Notes: generated by a model from the letters alone, not told the origin. A DNA stretch of 64,000 nt from Salegentibacter_A chungangensis (GCF_042678405.1 NZ_JBHTLI010000001.1:1178001-1242000); one strand, 5' to 3'; shown: positions 41,699 to 50,332, counted from the stretch's first letter. Translations and numbers: made by a program.

Positions 41699-42370
41699 TT
41701 ATGCTTTAGAAGCGTTGATGTCTATCGTTAATTCGATTTCATCATTAATGAATTTATCTCCTAAACCATCGAATACAGATTTAGAGCCATAATTCACTTT
41801 CCAGTTGGTCCTGTCTATAGAGAAAGGTTGGCTGGTGATGTTTATTTCATTTTCGTTTCTCTCAATGGTCACAGGAAATGAAATGTTCTTGGTCTCCTCC
41901 TTAATGGTAAGGTTCCCTTCCATAATCGCCTGACCTTCTTCTTCGGTAAGACCTGTGATTACGAAAGTAGCTTCAGGATATTTATTTACATTAAAGAAAT
42001 CTCCTTCTTTCCCTTCAACAGTTCCTTTCAGGTGAGCTTCAAGGTCTTTTTTGTCATCACCTTCAAGATCAGTTACGTTGATGCTTTTCATGTCAATTAC
42101 AAAGTTTCCGCTTTCAATTACACTGTCGGAAGCCTTAAAGGTTCCTTCAGCGATCTTGATAGTACCGGTATGTTCGCCTGTAGGCTTGGCACCTGTCCAG
42201 TCTATTACAGAACTTGCAGTGTCCACGCTGTATTCGGCAGCCTGAGCAGTAGCATCGGCTGTTGCTTTGGCTTCTTCAACTCCAGCATCATTATTTGAGT
42301 TATTTTTGCAGCTTGTGAACCCAAGGCTGAAAGCAGCAATTACGAATGTCTTTAAAAAGATGTTTTTCAT
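41699..42370 (-). CDS. YceI-family lipoprotein
   Basis: A 223-residue protein with a lipoprotein signal (FSLGFTSC, lipidated Cys21), a short Ala/Thr/Glu-rich linker, and a YceI lipocalin-like beta barrel (YSVDTASSVIDWTGAK, HTGTIKIAEGTFKA, LEAHLKGTVEGKEGDFFNVNKYPEATFVITG). YceI proteins bind isoprenoid lipids. It is anchored in the envelope. Monocistronic. Confidence 0.93.
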   Translation of the reverse strand: MKNIFLKTFVIAAFSLGFTSCKNNSNNDAGVEEAKATADATAQAAEYSVDTASSVIDWTGAKPTGEHTGTIKIAEGTFKASDSVIESGNFVIDMKSINVTDLEGDDKKDLEAHLKGTVEGKEGDFFNVNKYPEATFVITGLTEEEGQAIMEGNLTIKEETKNISFPVTIERNENEINITSQPFSIDRTNWKVNYGSKSVFDGLGDKFINDEIELTIDINASKA

Positions 42371-42401
42371 ATCTCTAATATTTAGTTTTTTTGTTGACGG
42401 G

Positions 42402-42409
42402 CAAAATTA
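42402..42409 (-). promoter_or_regulatory. -7 box of the yceI gene
   Basis: Minus-strand TAATTTTG (plus CAAAATTA), 31 nt upstream of the ATG; the nearest TTG is only 14 nt further, shorter than usual. Confidence 0.45.
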
Positions 42410-42457
42410 AGGTAAGGCCTTTGCAAAAACTCATAAATAAATATTAAAAAAATCTTG

Positions 42458-42479
42458 TGACATTTTGACATTTTGAAAT
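42458..42479. repeat. Tandem TGACATTT direct repeat at the grpE promoter
   Basis: TGACATTT is repeated exactly twice (42458-42465 and 42466-42473) and followed by the partial copy TGAAAT. The array covers the -33 element of the grpE promoter and could be a regulator-binding site. Confidence 0.5.
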
Positions 42480-42496
42480 GATTGGCAATACTTTTG
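42465..42496 (+). promoter_or_regulatory. Promoter of grpE-dnaJ
   Basis: TTG at 42465-42467, 21-nt spacer, TACTTTTG at 42489-42496; 32 nt to the grpE ATG. Confidence 0.72.
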
Positions 42497-42528
42497 ACTC
42501 CTTGTGCACATAATTAAATGCGGAAAAG

Positions 42529-43116
42529 ATGACTAAAAAAAAGAAAGATATATCTGAGAAAGAAGAAATGGTAAAAGACCAGGTTGAAGATACCATAGAT
42601 CAGGCAATTGAAGAAGTTGAAGATAACAATGCCGAAAAGGGAAAGCAGGAAGACGGTGAAACGCTTTCTGAAGAAGAACTGTTGAAAGAAGAAGTTCAGA
42701 AGGAAAAAGATAAGTTTCTTCGACTTTTTGCCGAATTTGAAAACTATAAAAAACGTACTTCCAAGGAGCGACTGGAGCTTTTTAAGACTGCCAACCAGGA
42801 AGTAATGACAGCTTTACTGCCTGTACTTGACGATTTTGACCGGGCCCTGAATGAGATCAGGAAGACCGAGGATAAGAATCTGTTACAGGGGGTAGAACTT
42901 ATACACAACAAATTCAAGGAAACTCTTAAAAGCAAAGGCCTTGAGCCGGTAGAAGTGAAGGAAGGCGACACCTTTGATGCCGATATTCACGAAGCTATTA
43001 CACAAATTCCAGCACCTTCAGATAAATTAAAAGGCAAGATAGTTGATGTAGTAGAGCAGGGCTACAAATTGGGCGAAAGAATAATTCGTTACCCAAAAGT
43101 AGTTACCGGAAAATAA
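42529..43116 (+). CDS. grpE: Nucleotide exchange factor GrpE
   Basis: A 195-residue GrpE: a long charged N-terminal helix (residues 1-75, acidic and Lys-rich), then the dimerisation helix and beta domain with RLFAEFENYKKRTSKERLEL, LLPVLDDFDRALNEI, and the C-terminal signature HEAITQIPAP...VVEQGYKLGERIIRYPKVVTG. It releases ADP from DnaK. It precedes dnaJ by 30 nt; dnaK is not in the window, as usual in flavobacteria where grpE-dnaJ stand apart. Confidence 0.97.
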   Translation: MTKKKKDISEKEEMVKDQVEDTIDQAIEEVEDNNAEKGKQEDGETLSEEELLKEEVQKEKDKFLRLFAEFENYKKRTSKERLELFKTANQEVMTALLPVLDDFDRALNEIRKTEDKNLLQGVELIHNKFKETLKSKGLEPVEVKEGDTFDADIHEAITQIPAPSDKLKGKIVDVVEQGYKLGERIIRYPKVVTGK

Positions 43117-43146
43117 AACCGCTTTTAGAACCCGCAAAAATAAACC

Positions 43147-44265
43147 ATGAAAGAGGATTATTACGAAATATTAGGATTAAGTAAGGGCGCTTCAGCAGCC
43201 GAGATCAAGAAAGCATATCGAAAGATGGCCATTAAGTATCATCCCGATAAGAATCCGGGAGATGCCAAGGCCGAAGATATGTTCAAGAAGGCTGCAGAAG
43301 CATATGAAGTATTAGGTAATGAAGATAAGAAAGCCCGTTACGACAGGTTTGGTCACCAGGCATTTGAAGGCGGTGGCTTCGGTGGCGGCGGAGGTATGAA
43401 TATGGACGACATATTCAGCCAGTTTGGTGATATCTTCGGCGGCGGCGGTTTTGGCGGCGGCTTCTCCGGTTTCGGCGGATTTGGCGGTGGCCAGCGTCGT
43501 GCTAAGGGAAGCAACCTGAGAATAAGGGTTTCACTTACTCTCGAAGAGATTGCCAACGGAGTCGAGAAAAAGATCAAGGTTAAGAGAAAAGTTCAGGCTC
43601 CGGGAACCACATATAAAACCTGTGGTACCTGTGGCGGTGCCGGGCAGGTAACACGAGTGACCAACACCATATTAGGTAGAATGCAAACCGCTTCACCTTG
43701 TACCACCTGTAGTGGGTCTGGAAAAATAATAGATAAGAAACCCGAAGGAGCAGACGCACAGGGGCTTCTTATGAGTGAAGAGACCGTTTCAATTAAAATT
43801 CCAGCAGGGGTTGAAGACGGAATGCAGCTGAAGATTGCCGGAAAAGGTAACGAGGCACCGGGAGACGGATTCCCGGGAGACCTTTTGGTGGCTATTGAAG
43901 AAAAAGAGCACCCAAGTCTTCAAAGAGAAGGTAATAACCTGCATTATGACCTATATATCAGTTATTCTGAAGCTGCCCTGGGAACTTCAAAAGAAATAGA
44001 TACCGTTTCAGGAAAAGTGCGTATAAAGGTAGAAGAAGGAGTCCAGTCTGGAAAAATTCTTCGACTTCGCGGAAAAGGTATTTCCAGCCTGAATGGATAT
44101 GGAAAAGGAGATCTGCTGGTTCACGTTAATGTGTGGACCCCTAAGACGCTTTCCCGTGAACAAAAAGAGTTTTTTGAAAGGATGGCAGATGACGAGAATT
44201 TCCAGCCAAACCCTGAGAAAAGCGACAAATCATTCTTTGAAAAAGTTAAAGATATGTTTTCTTAA
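43147..44265 (+). CDS. dnaJ: Chaperone DnaJ with a single-site zinc finger
   Basis: A 372-residue DnaJ: J domain with HPD at 32-34, a Gly/Phe-rich linker (about 74-117) and the two beta-barrel substrate domains. The cysteine-rich region holds only two CxxCxGxG motifs (CGTCGGAG at 159-166 and CTTCSGSG at 185-192), where E. coli DnaJ has four. Only one zinc site can form. I believe this is normal in Flavobacteriaceae. It stimulates DnaK and binds unfolded chains. Co-transcribed with grpE. Confidence 0.96.
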   Translation: MKEDYYEILGLSKGASAAEIKKAYRKMAIKYHPDKNPGDAKAEDMFKKAAEAYEVLGNEDKKARYDRFGHQAFEGGGFGGGGGMNMDDIFSQFGDIFGGGGFGGGFSGFGGFGGGQRRAKGSNLRIRVSLTLEEIANGVEKKIKVKRKVQAPGTTYKTCGTCGGAGQVTRVTNTILGRMQTASPCTTCSGSGKIIDKKPEGADAQGLLMSEETVSIKIPAGVEDGMQLKIAGKGNEAPGDGFPGDLLVAIEEKEHPSLQREGNNLHYDLYISYSEAALGTSKEIDTVSGKVRIKVEEGVQSGKILRLRGKGISSLNGYGKGDLLVHVNVWTPKTLSREQKEFFERMADDENFQPNPEKSDKSFFEKVKDMFS

Positions 44266-44288
44266 AACTCCCGTTTTAAGAAAAAATT

Positions 44289-44390
44289 TATATATTTGAC
44301 TATCACTAAGTCTTTTAGTGATAATTTTTCTTTTTCATAGCAATTTTTTTCCCATCCTTATGTCAATAAGGGTGGGTTTTGTTTTTTAGG
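44289..44390 (+). ncRNA. Candidate short transcript between dnaJ and the ABC operon
   Basis: TATATTTG at 44289-44296 is a perfect -7 box not followed by a coding start. About 50 nt further lies CCCATCCTTAT gtca ATAAGGGTGGG with a T-rich tail (44351-44387), an intrinsic terminator. Between them is a 9-bp hairpin, TATCACTAA gtctt TTAGTGATA (44301-44323), also with a T tract. Either an 85-nt RNA or simply tandem dnaJ terminators. Confidence 0.35.
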
Positions 44391-44475
44391 GCCTTTCTTA
44401 AAATTATAAAATCTTCTTAATCCAAAAGGACTCTCAGCCTATTTCAATATATTTACGATTCTGGAAAAAGCATTT

Positions 44476-45405
44476 ATGGAGAATCTTTTGGTGGCAGAAA
44501 ATATCTACAAGCGATTTGGGAATTTTACTGCGCTAAATAATGTTTCGATCGAGGTTCCGCGTGGCAGTATCTTTGGCTTACTGGGACCAAACGGGGCCGG
44601 TAAAACTACCTTGTTAAGAATTATCAATCAAATCACAATGCCCGATGAAGGGGTGATTTATCTTGACGGCCAGCCCTTACAACCCGATGATATTGCCCAT
44701 ATAGGATATTTACCGGAAGAAAGAGGTTTGTATAAGTCTATGAAGGTTGGTGAACAGGCTCTCTACCTGGCCAGGTTAAAAGGACTGAGCAAGGGCGAAG
44801 CTAAAGAGCGTTTGCAATACTGGTTTGAGAAGCTGGATATTATGGACTGGTGGGACAAGAAGATCCAGGAACTTTCCAAAGGGATGGCGCAAAAGGTACA
44901 GTTCGTCATCACAGTCTTACATAATCCAAAACTGCTTATTTTTGATGAACCTTTCAGCGGATTTGATCCTGTAAATGCCGGTATTATAAAAAATGAGATC
45001 CTTAAGTTAAAGGAAGAAGGAGCAACCATTCTTTTTTCAACCCATCGAATGGAAAGTGTTGAGGAGTTATGCGATTATATGGCCCTCCTTCATAAATCGA
45101 ATAAGATCCTGGACGGAAAAGTTTCTGAGATCAAACGCGAATACAAGTCCAATACCTATGAAGTTGGCCTGGAAGCTGCAAGCGATGAGGTACTGCTTGC
45201 AGAGCTTAGAGACAAGTTTGAAATTGGTCCGGCAAGCTTTAAAAGTATAAACGATGATCTTAAGGTCAGCATAAAATTACAGGAGCACGAAAATCCTAAC
45301 GATCTTCTGCAGTATCTTTTAACAAAGGCTAAAATCAATCATTTTGTGGAGGTGATTCCTTCCGTGAACGATATCTTTATAAAAACCGTAACACAGAATG
45401 CGTAA
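44476..45405 (+). CDS. ABC transporter ATP-binding protein (NatA type)
   Basis: A 309-residue ATPase: Walker A GPNGAGKTT at about 36-44, signature LSKGMAQK, Walker B LLIFDEPFSGFDP and a typical C-terminal extension (about 220-309) seen in the ABC-2/NatA group. It pairs with the permease that follows, whose start overlaps its end by 8 nt (45398-45405), so they are translationally coupled. Likely exports sodium, a drug or a peptide; substrate unknown. Confidence 0.93.
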   Translation: MENLLVAENIYKRFGNFTALNNVSIEVPRGSIFGLLGPNGAGKTTLLRIINQITMPDEGVIYLDGQPLQPDDIAHIGYLPEERGLYKSMKVGEQALYLARLKGLSKGEAKERLQYWFEKLDIMDWWDKKIQELSKGMAQKVQFVITVLHNPKLLIFDEPFSGFDPVNAGIIKNEILKLKEEGATILFSTHRMESVEELCDYMALLHKSNKILDGKVSEIKREYKSNTYEVGLEAASDEVLLAELRDKFEIGPASFKSINDDLKVSIKLQEHENPNDLLQYLLTKAKINHFVEVIPSVNDIFIKTVTQNA

Positions 45406-46696
45406 TCTCAGACTCATTATTCAAAGGGAGTACCTGGCACGAATCAGGAACAAGACCTTTATAATTATGACTTTTTTGAGTCCGCTTATTCTTGTGGGGA
45501 TGATTATGCTTATTGCTTATTTGAGTATGATCAACAGCAGCGAGCAGCGAATTATCGGGATCTATGATGAGACCGGTCTTTTTACCAGCGAGTTTAAAGA
45601 TTCTGAACAGCTTCAATACCTGGATTTCTCGAACCGAAGTCTTGAGGAAGCCAGAAAAACGGTAGTGGAGCAGGAATATTACGGACTTATTTATATACCC
45701 CAGACAAGAAATGAATCTGAACTCGCCGGGGCAGTAGAATTTTACGGCGAAGAGTCTCCGGGCCTGGGAACGGTTCAGAACATAGAAAAAATTATTGCTG
45801 ACAGGCTGACGCAGAATGAACTGATATCCCGCGGAGTAGATATTTCGGAGTTCGAAGCCGCAAAGGCTGATGTTACCGTGCGAATACAGAATTTTTCAGG
45901 AGAGCGAACCTCTAAAATGTCTGGTTACATCAAGATGTTCTTTGGAGGCGCCTCCGGATACCTCTTAATGATGTTCATAATTATTTACGGGAATATGGTG
46001 ATGCGGAGTGTTATTGAAGAAAAGACCAATCGTATTATTGAGATCATTGTTTCTTCGGTTAAACCAATTCAGCTTATGATGGGGAAGGTTTTGGGAACCT
46101 CTCTTGCAGGGATTACGCAGTTTAGTATCTGGGTGTTTTTTGGAACGATCCTGCTATGGGGAGTTTCAATGTTTTTCGGAATAGATCCATCCGAGATGAA
46201 TACTCCAGCGGCTCAAAGTATTCAGGACTTACCACAGCCTGAAATCGCACAGCTAATCCTTGATGTGGCAAGATTGCCCATATTTAACCTTCTTTTCTTC
46301 TTTTTGATTTATTTTATAGGAGGTTATTTTCTGTACAGTGCTATTTATGCTGCCATTGGTGCGGCCGTAGACAGTGAAACAGATACCCAGCAGTTTATGT
46401 TTCCGGTTATTTTGCCGTTAATGCTGGGCATTTATGTAGGCTTCTTTGCCGTTATAGAAAACCCTCACGGCAGCGTTTCAACTATTTTTTCAATGATCCC
46501 TTTAACTTCCCCCATAGTGATGTTAATGCGTATACCTTTTGGAGTACCTTGGTGGGAAATAGCGATTTCTGTAGCTTTATTGGTGATCACTAATCTTGGC
46601 GTGGTCTGGCTTGCAGCGAAGATTTACAGGGTGGGAATACTGATGTATGGAAAAAAGGCAAGCTACAAAGAGATCTATAAATGGCTTAAATATTAA
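45398..46696 (+). CDS. ABC-2 type permease (NatB-like)
   Basis: A 432-residue membrane protein: an N-terminal helix (RNLRLIIQREYLARIRNKTFIIMTFLSPLILVG), a large extracytoplasmic loop of about 130 residues, then five to six helices in the C-terminal half, with NRIIEIIVSSVKPIQLMMGKVLG as the coupling motif. This is the ABC-2/NatB pattern. It overlaps the ATPase gene by 8 nt and is followed by mscS 4 nt later. Confidence 0.92.
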   Translation: MRNLRLIIQREYLARIRNKTFIIMTFLSPLILVGMIMLIAYLSMINSSEQRIIGIYDETGLFTSEFKDSEQLQYLDFSNRSLEEARKTVVEQEYYGLIYIPQTRNESELAGAVEFYGEESPGLGTVQNIEKIIADRLTQNELISRGVDISEFEAAKADVTVRIQNFSGERTSKMSGYIKMFFGGASGYLLMMFIIIYGNMVMRSVIEEKTNRIIEIIVSSVKPIQLMMGKVLGTSLAGITQFSIWVFFGTILLWGVSMFFGIDPSEMNTPAAQSIQDLPQPEIAQLILDVARLPIFNLLFFFLIYFIGGYFLYSAIYAAIGAAVDSETDTQQFMFPVILPLMLGIYVGFFAVIENPHGSVSTIFSMIPLTSPIVMLMRIPFGVPWWEIAISVALLVITNLGVVWLAAKIYRVGILMYGKKASYKEIYKWLKY

Positions 46697-46700
46697 TTAG

Positions 46701-47639
46701 ATGCAGGAACAGGGGGCTACCGAAAATATAAAGGAAGTAATTGAACAGGATATCTGGGGAGCCTTAAAGGATTTCTGGAATTTTGAACTGCTTACCTATA
46801 ATGTGGGTGGAGATCATCCTATTGTTATTACCGTTGGACTTATCCTGTTAATGGTCGTGGCCTTTGTGCTTACGGGAATCGTTTTGCGGGTGCTGAGATC
46901 TTTTATTACCAGCAAGCTTCTTGAAGATGATAAGATGAAGTTCATAAGCGTCTTCAAGTTCATAAGATACATAGTTTATGTGATTGTTATTCTGATCACC
47001 CTAAGCTCGGCAGGTATAGATATTACAATACTTTTAACAGCTTCGGCTGCACTATTTGTAGGTATTGGTTTAGCTTTACAGGAGCTTTTTCAGGATGTAA
47101 TAGGAGGTATTTTTATTATTCTTGATAAGTCGCTTCTGGTTGGCGATATTATAGAAATAGACGGCCGTGTTGGCCGGGTTTTCGAAATAAAGCTCAGGAC
47201 CACCAGGGCGCTTACCAGGGACGATAAGGTGATGATCATTCCAAATCACAAGTTTATTAGTGATACGGTCTATAATTATACACAAAACCATAAGACTACA
47301 CGGGAAGCCGTAAAGGTTGGAGTGGCTTATGGAAGCGATACCGAAAAGGTGAAGAGGATCTTACTGGATTGTGCTAAGGAGCAGAAGGGAATATTAAAGA
47401 ATCCGGAACCATTTATCTTATTTGAAGATTTTGGGGATTCTGCACTCCTGTTCGGGCTTCATTTTTATACGGCCGATAGTTTCGTGGATCCTAAGGTAAA
47501 GAGTGAATTGAGATTTAGAATAGATAAGAAATTCAGATTGAACGACATTACTATTCCGTTTCCTCAGCGAGACGTACATATGTATTACCCCAATCAACGC
47601 GCAACCGAAAAACAACCGGATAATGAAGAAAACACATAA
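46701..47639 (+). CDS. Mechanosensitive channel MscS
   Basis: A 312-residue channel with three hydrophobic helices, the pore-lining TM3 (ILLTASAALFVGIGLALQELFQDVIGGIFIIL) and the MscS beta domain (VGDIIEIDGRVGRVFEIKLRTT, then DDKVMIIPNHKF). It opens under hypo-osmotic stress to release solutes. The pore helix keeps the Gly/Ala packing. It is the third gene of the coupled operon and overlaps the next gene by 17 nt. Confidence 0.93.
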   Translation: MQEQGATENIKEVIEQDIWGALKDFWNFELLTYNVGGDHPIVITVGLILLMVVAFVLTGIVLRVLRSFITSKLLEDDKMKFISVFKFIRYIVYVIVILITLSSAGIDITILLTASAALFVGIGLALQELFQDVIGGIFIILDKSLLVGDIIEIDGRVGRVFEIKLRTTRALTRDDKVMIIPNHKFISDTVYNYTQNHKTTREAVKVGVAYGSDTEKVKRILLDCAKEQKGILKNPEPFILFEDFGDSALLFGLHFYTADSFVDPKVKSELRFRIDKKFRLNDITIPFPQRDVHMYYPNQRATEKQPDNEENT

Positions 47640-48522
47640 GTTTTTATTCGCGATTTTAGTATTGCTTGTATCCCTGCCTTCTCTGGCGCAACCTACAGAT
47701 CTTGCCAGAGTAGAATATACATATTTCCCGCAGCGCGGTTCAGATAATTCCTTCAGAAGGTTTCGCACCTTTGTGAACTTCCCAATAGAATTGAACGATA
47801 AAGGAGCCTATCTTGTACCGGGTCTGGAATACCGCAATGTTAACTTTAAATATGAAGATCCTGAAAACTTCGACACTTTCGATCTGGACAGGTTTCAATC
47901 TTTTACGGCCACATTGGCATATACCTTTAAGTTCAGTAAGAACTGGCGCTTTGGTGCAGATGGAGGGGTGAAGGTAGCATCCAACTTTTCCAGTGGAGAA
48001 TTGAAAAAGGACGATCTTATCTATACCGGTGGGATATACTTTGTGAACAGGGATGAAGAAGCTGAGATTCCCTGGAGACTTATCTTTGGTCTTAAATATT
48101 CCACCACCACGGGTTTCCCTTTTCCCTTACCGATTTTGAATTACTACAGACGTTTCGACCCGAAATGGTCTTATACGGTCGGGATTCCCAAGGTAAACAT
48201 GAAGCATTATTTTAATAACAAGCATTCGATGCAGGCTTTTGTGACCTTAGACGGGTTCTTTGCCAATATTCAGGAAAAATTTGATGTGGCTCCAAGGAAT
48301 CCTGCCAATACAGAATTTGCAGAAAGTATCTCAATGACCGTTTTATTGACGGGGCTGGGATATGAGTATAATTTTACCGAACATCTTTCGTTCTATGCCT
48401 ACGCCGGCTACACTTTAATTAACGATATACGCCTTAGAGACGACAATCTGGATGATCTTTATACCATTAATAAGGACAACTCCTTTTATACCCGGGGCGG
48501 ACTAAAATTCAGTATTTTATAA
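47623..48522 (+). CDS. DUF6268-like outer-membrane barrel protein
   Basis: A 299-residue protein with a signal peptide (FLFAILVLLVSLPSLAQ) and many alternating-hydrophobicity beta strands ending in an aromatic terminal strand (YTRGGLKFSIL). This is the pattern of Bacteroidota outer-membrane barrels of the DUF6268 group. Strand content and the C-terminal hydrophobic residue suggest BAM-dependent insertion. Function unknown. Its ATG lies within mscS, and its stop overlaps the ATG of the regulator gene by one base (48522). Confidence 0.75.
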   Translation: MKKTHKFLFAILVLLVSLPSLAQPTDLARVEYTYFPQRGSDNSFRRFRTFVNFPIELNDKGAYLVPGLEYRNVNFKYEDPENFDTFDLDRFQSFTATLAYTFKFSKNWRFGADGGVKVASNFSSGELKKDDLIYTGGIYFVNRDEEAEIPWRLIFGLKYSTTTGFPFPLPILNYYRRFDPKWSYTVGIPKVNMKHYFNNKHSMQAFVTLDGFFANIQEKFDVAPRNPANTEFAESISMTVLLTGLGYEYNFTEHLSFYAYAGYTLINDIRLRDDNLDDLYTINKDNSFYTRGGLKFSIL

Positions 48523-49688
48523 TGGCCAGAATTTTATTAATAGAAGACGAAGCAGCAATTAGAAGGGTTCTTGTAAAGATCCTGACCGAAGAGAGTGATA
48601 ATTATTCGGTAGAGGAAGCTGAAGACGGACTTGAAGGAATTGAAAAGATCAAGCAGGAAGATTTTGACCTCGTGCTGTGCGACATTAAAATGCCGAAAAT
48701 GGACGGGGTAGAAGTACTTGAGGCTTTAAAAAAGATCAAACCTGAAATACCTATAGTGATGATCTCCGGTCACGGCGACCTTGATACCGCGGTAAATACG
48801 ATGAAGTTAGGAGCTTTCGATTATATTTCGAAACCGCCTGACCTTAATCGCCTTTTAAATACCGTTCGGAATGCTTTGGACAGAAAGGAACTGGTTCAGG
48901 AGAACACCCGTCTCAAAAAGAAGGTAAGTAAGAATTACCAGATGATCGGGGAATCTGATGCTATAAAGCGGATTAAAGAACTAATTGAGAAAGTTGCGCC
49001 CACAGATGCCAGGGTTTTGATCACGGGACCTAACGGGACCGGAAAAGAGCTTGTGGCCCACTGGCTGCATCAGAAGAGTGAAAGGTCTAAAGGGCCTATG
49101 ATAGAGGTGAATTGTGCTGCTATCCCTTCAGAACTAATAGAAAGTGAGCTTTTTGGACACGTAAAAGGAGCTTTTACTTCAGCCAATAAAGACAGGGCTG
49201 GGAAGTTTGAAGCGGCTAACGGAGGGACCATTTTTCTTGATGAGATAGGGGATATGAGCCTTTCGGCTCAGGCAAAGGTGCTGCGGGCACTTCAGGAAAA
49301 TAAAATCTCCAGGGTAGGAAGTGATAAGGATATCAAGATTGATGTACGCGTGATCGCTGCCACCAATAAAGACCTGCGCAAGGAAATAGAAGATAAGAAA
49401 TTCAGGGAAGATCTTTATCATCGTCTTGCAGTGATCCTTATAGAGGTTCCGCCGCTTAATGAAAGAAAAGAGGATATCCCGTTGCTGGTAGATTACTTTA
49501 GTGATAAGATAAGCCAGGAACACGGTACCAATAAAAAAGAGTTTACTGAAGGGGCGTTAAATGTCCTTAAAGATTATGACTGGCGGGGGAATATCAGGGA
49601 ACTTCGAAATGTGGTGGAAAGACTCATCATACTTGGCGGGAAAGAAGTAACCGAAGATGATGTGAAGCTCTTTGCCAGTAAATTCTAG
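48522..49688 (+). CDS. NtrC-type response regulator lacking a DNA-binding domain
   Basis: A 388-residue protein. Residues 1-120 are a receiver domain with phosphoacceptor Asp54 (VLCDIKMP). Residues 140-370 are an AAA+ sigma-54 activator domain: Walker A GPNGTGKE (169-176), Walker B GGTIFLDE (234-241), ATNKDL and DWRGNIRELRN. The GAFTGA loop that contacts sigma-54 reads GAFTSA (216-221). The protein stops just after the AAA+ lid, with no Fis-type HTH. It may act from solution or through another protein. No histidine kinase gene adjoins it. Confidence 0.9.
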   Translation: MARILLIEDEAAIRRVLVKILTEESDNYSVEEAEDGLEGIEKIKQEDFDLVLCDIKMPKMDGVEVLEALKKIKPEIPIVMISGHGDLDTAVNTMKLGAFDYISKPPDLNRLLNTVRNALDRKELVQENTRLKKKVSKNYQMIGESDAIKRIKELIEKVAPTDARVLITGPNGTGKELVAHWLHQKSERSKGPMIEVNCAAIPSELIESELFGHVKGAFTSANKDRAGKFEAANGGTIFLDEIGDMSLSAQAKVLRALQENKISRVGSDKDIKIDVRVIAATNKDLRKEIEDKKFREDLYHRLAVILIEVPPLNERKEDIPLLVDYFSDKISQEHGTNKKEFTEGALNVLKDYDWRGNIRELRNVVERLIILGGKEVTEDDVKLFASKF

Positions 49689-49708
49689 AAAATAAAAAGT
49701 AAAAGAGA

Positions 49709-50305
49709 TTACTCTTTCATAGTATCCGGGATGTATCTAAGGAAATACATGGTATCTCCGCTTGGATGATTCCATTCGTGGAACAATTCAAAACCGAAAC
49801 GCTGGTATACCAGAGCATTTTTTCGCATTCTGGTCTCAGCATAAAGCGGTAATTTATATTCCCTGGCGCGGCGGTAGAATTCGTCTTTCATCTCTTTCCC
49901 TACCTGGGTGTCCGCACCTCTCGAGTCGGCTAAAATTCCCCAGAACCAGCAATACAGATAATCACCCTCTTTCGGGCGTTGTTCCTTAATGTAATTCTGA
50001 GTTTTAAGGATCTCCAGGGCGTTGCTAATACCTGTAACCTTAATCACAAGTCCAAGCTGGGTCCATATTTCTTTCCAGAAATTGCCGTCTTTTCGGTTGG
50101 TCTTGAACAGGATCGCGATTCCTTTTCCGTTTTCAGAAACAATAAGGGCATCTTTTTCTATGGCTTTATCTACCATATGTGTCGCCAAGGTTTTAAACCT
50201 TTGGTGACGGTTTCCCCCTTTTTTTACCACATCCATAGAGGAAGGAATCTCTTTTAAAAGAGTGGTTACCTTCTCGATTATTTCCTGTCTGTATTCTGTA
50301 TCCAA
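49709..50305 (-). CDS. GNAT-like acetyltransferase
   Basis: A 198-residue protein resembling GNAT acetyltransferases: IAILFKTN strand, LYCWFWGILADSRG, then GKEMKDEFYRRAREYKLPLYAETRMRKNALVYQRFGFELF, the C-terminal helix-strand of the fold. The TTG at 50303-50305 is preferred as start; an upstream TTG at 50333-50335 overlaps a minus-strand -7 box (TATTTTTG at 50333-50340) and would be leaderless. The real start may also lie lower. Substrate unknown. Confidence 0.75.
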   Translation of the reverse strand: MDTEYRQEIIEKVTTLLKEIPSSMDVVKKGGNRHQRFKTLATHMVDKAIEKDALIVSENGKGIAILFKTNRKDGNFWKEIWTQLGLVIKVTGISNALEILKTQNYIKEQRPKEGDYLYCWFWGILADSRGADTQVGKEMKDEFYRRAREYKLPLYAETRMRKNALVYQRFGFELFHEWNHPSGDTMYFLRYIPDTMKE

Positions 50306-50332
50306 GCCTGATTTCTTTTTCGGCGAAGATAA

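Noticed and set aside
42466..42500. Sigma-54 promoter (TTGGCA near 42482) before grpE
   Set aside because: The GG-N10-GC spacing is not met, while TTG-N21-TACTTTTG fits the housekeeping Bacteroidota promoter well.
43353..43577. Proline-rich minus-strand frame inside dnaJ
   Set aside because: It is the complement of the Gly/Phe-rich linker of DnaJ, which gives a long Pro/Lys frame by composition only.
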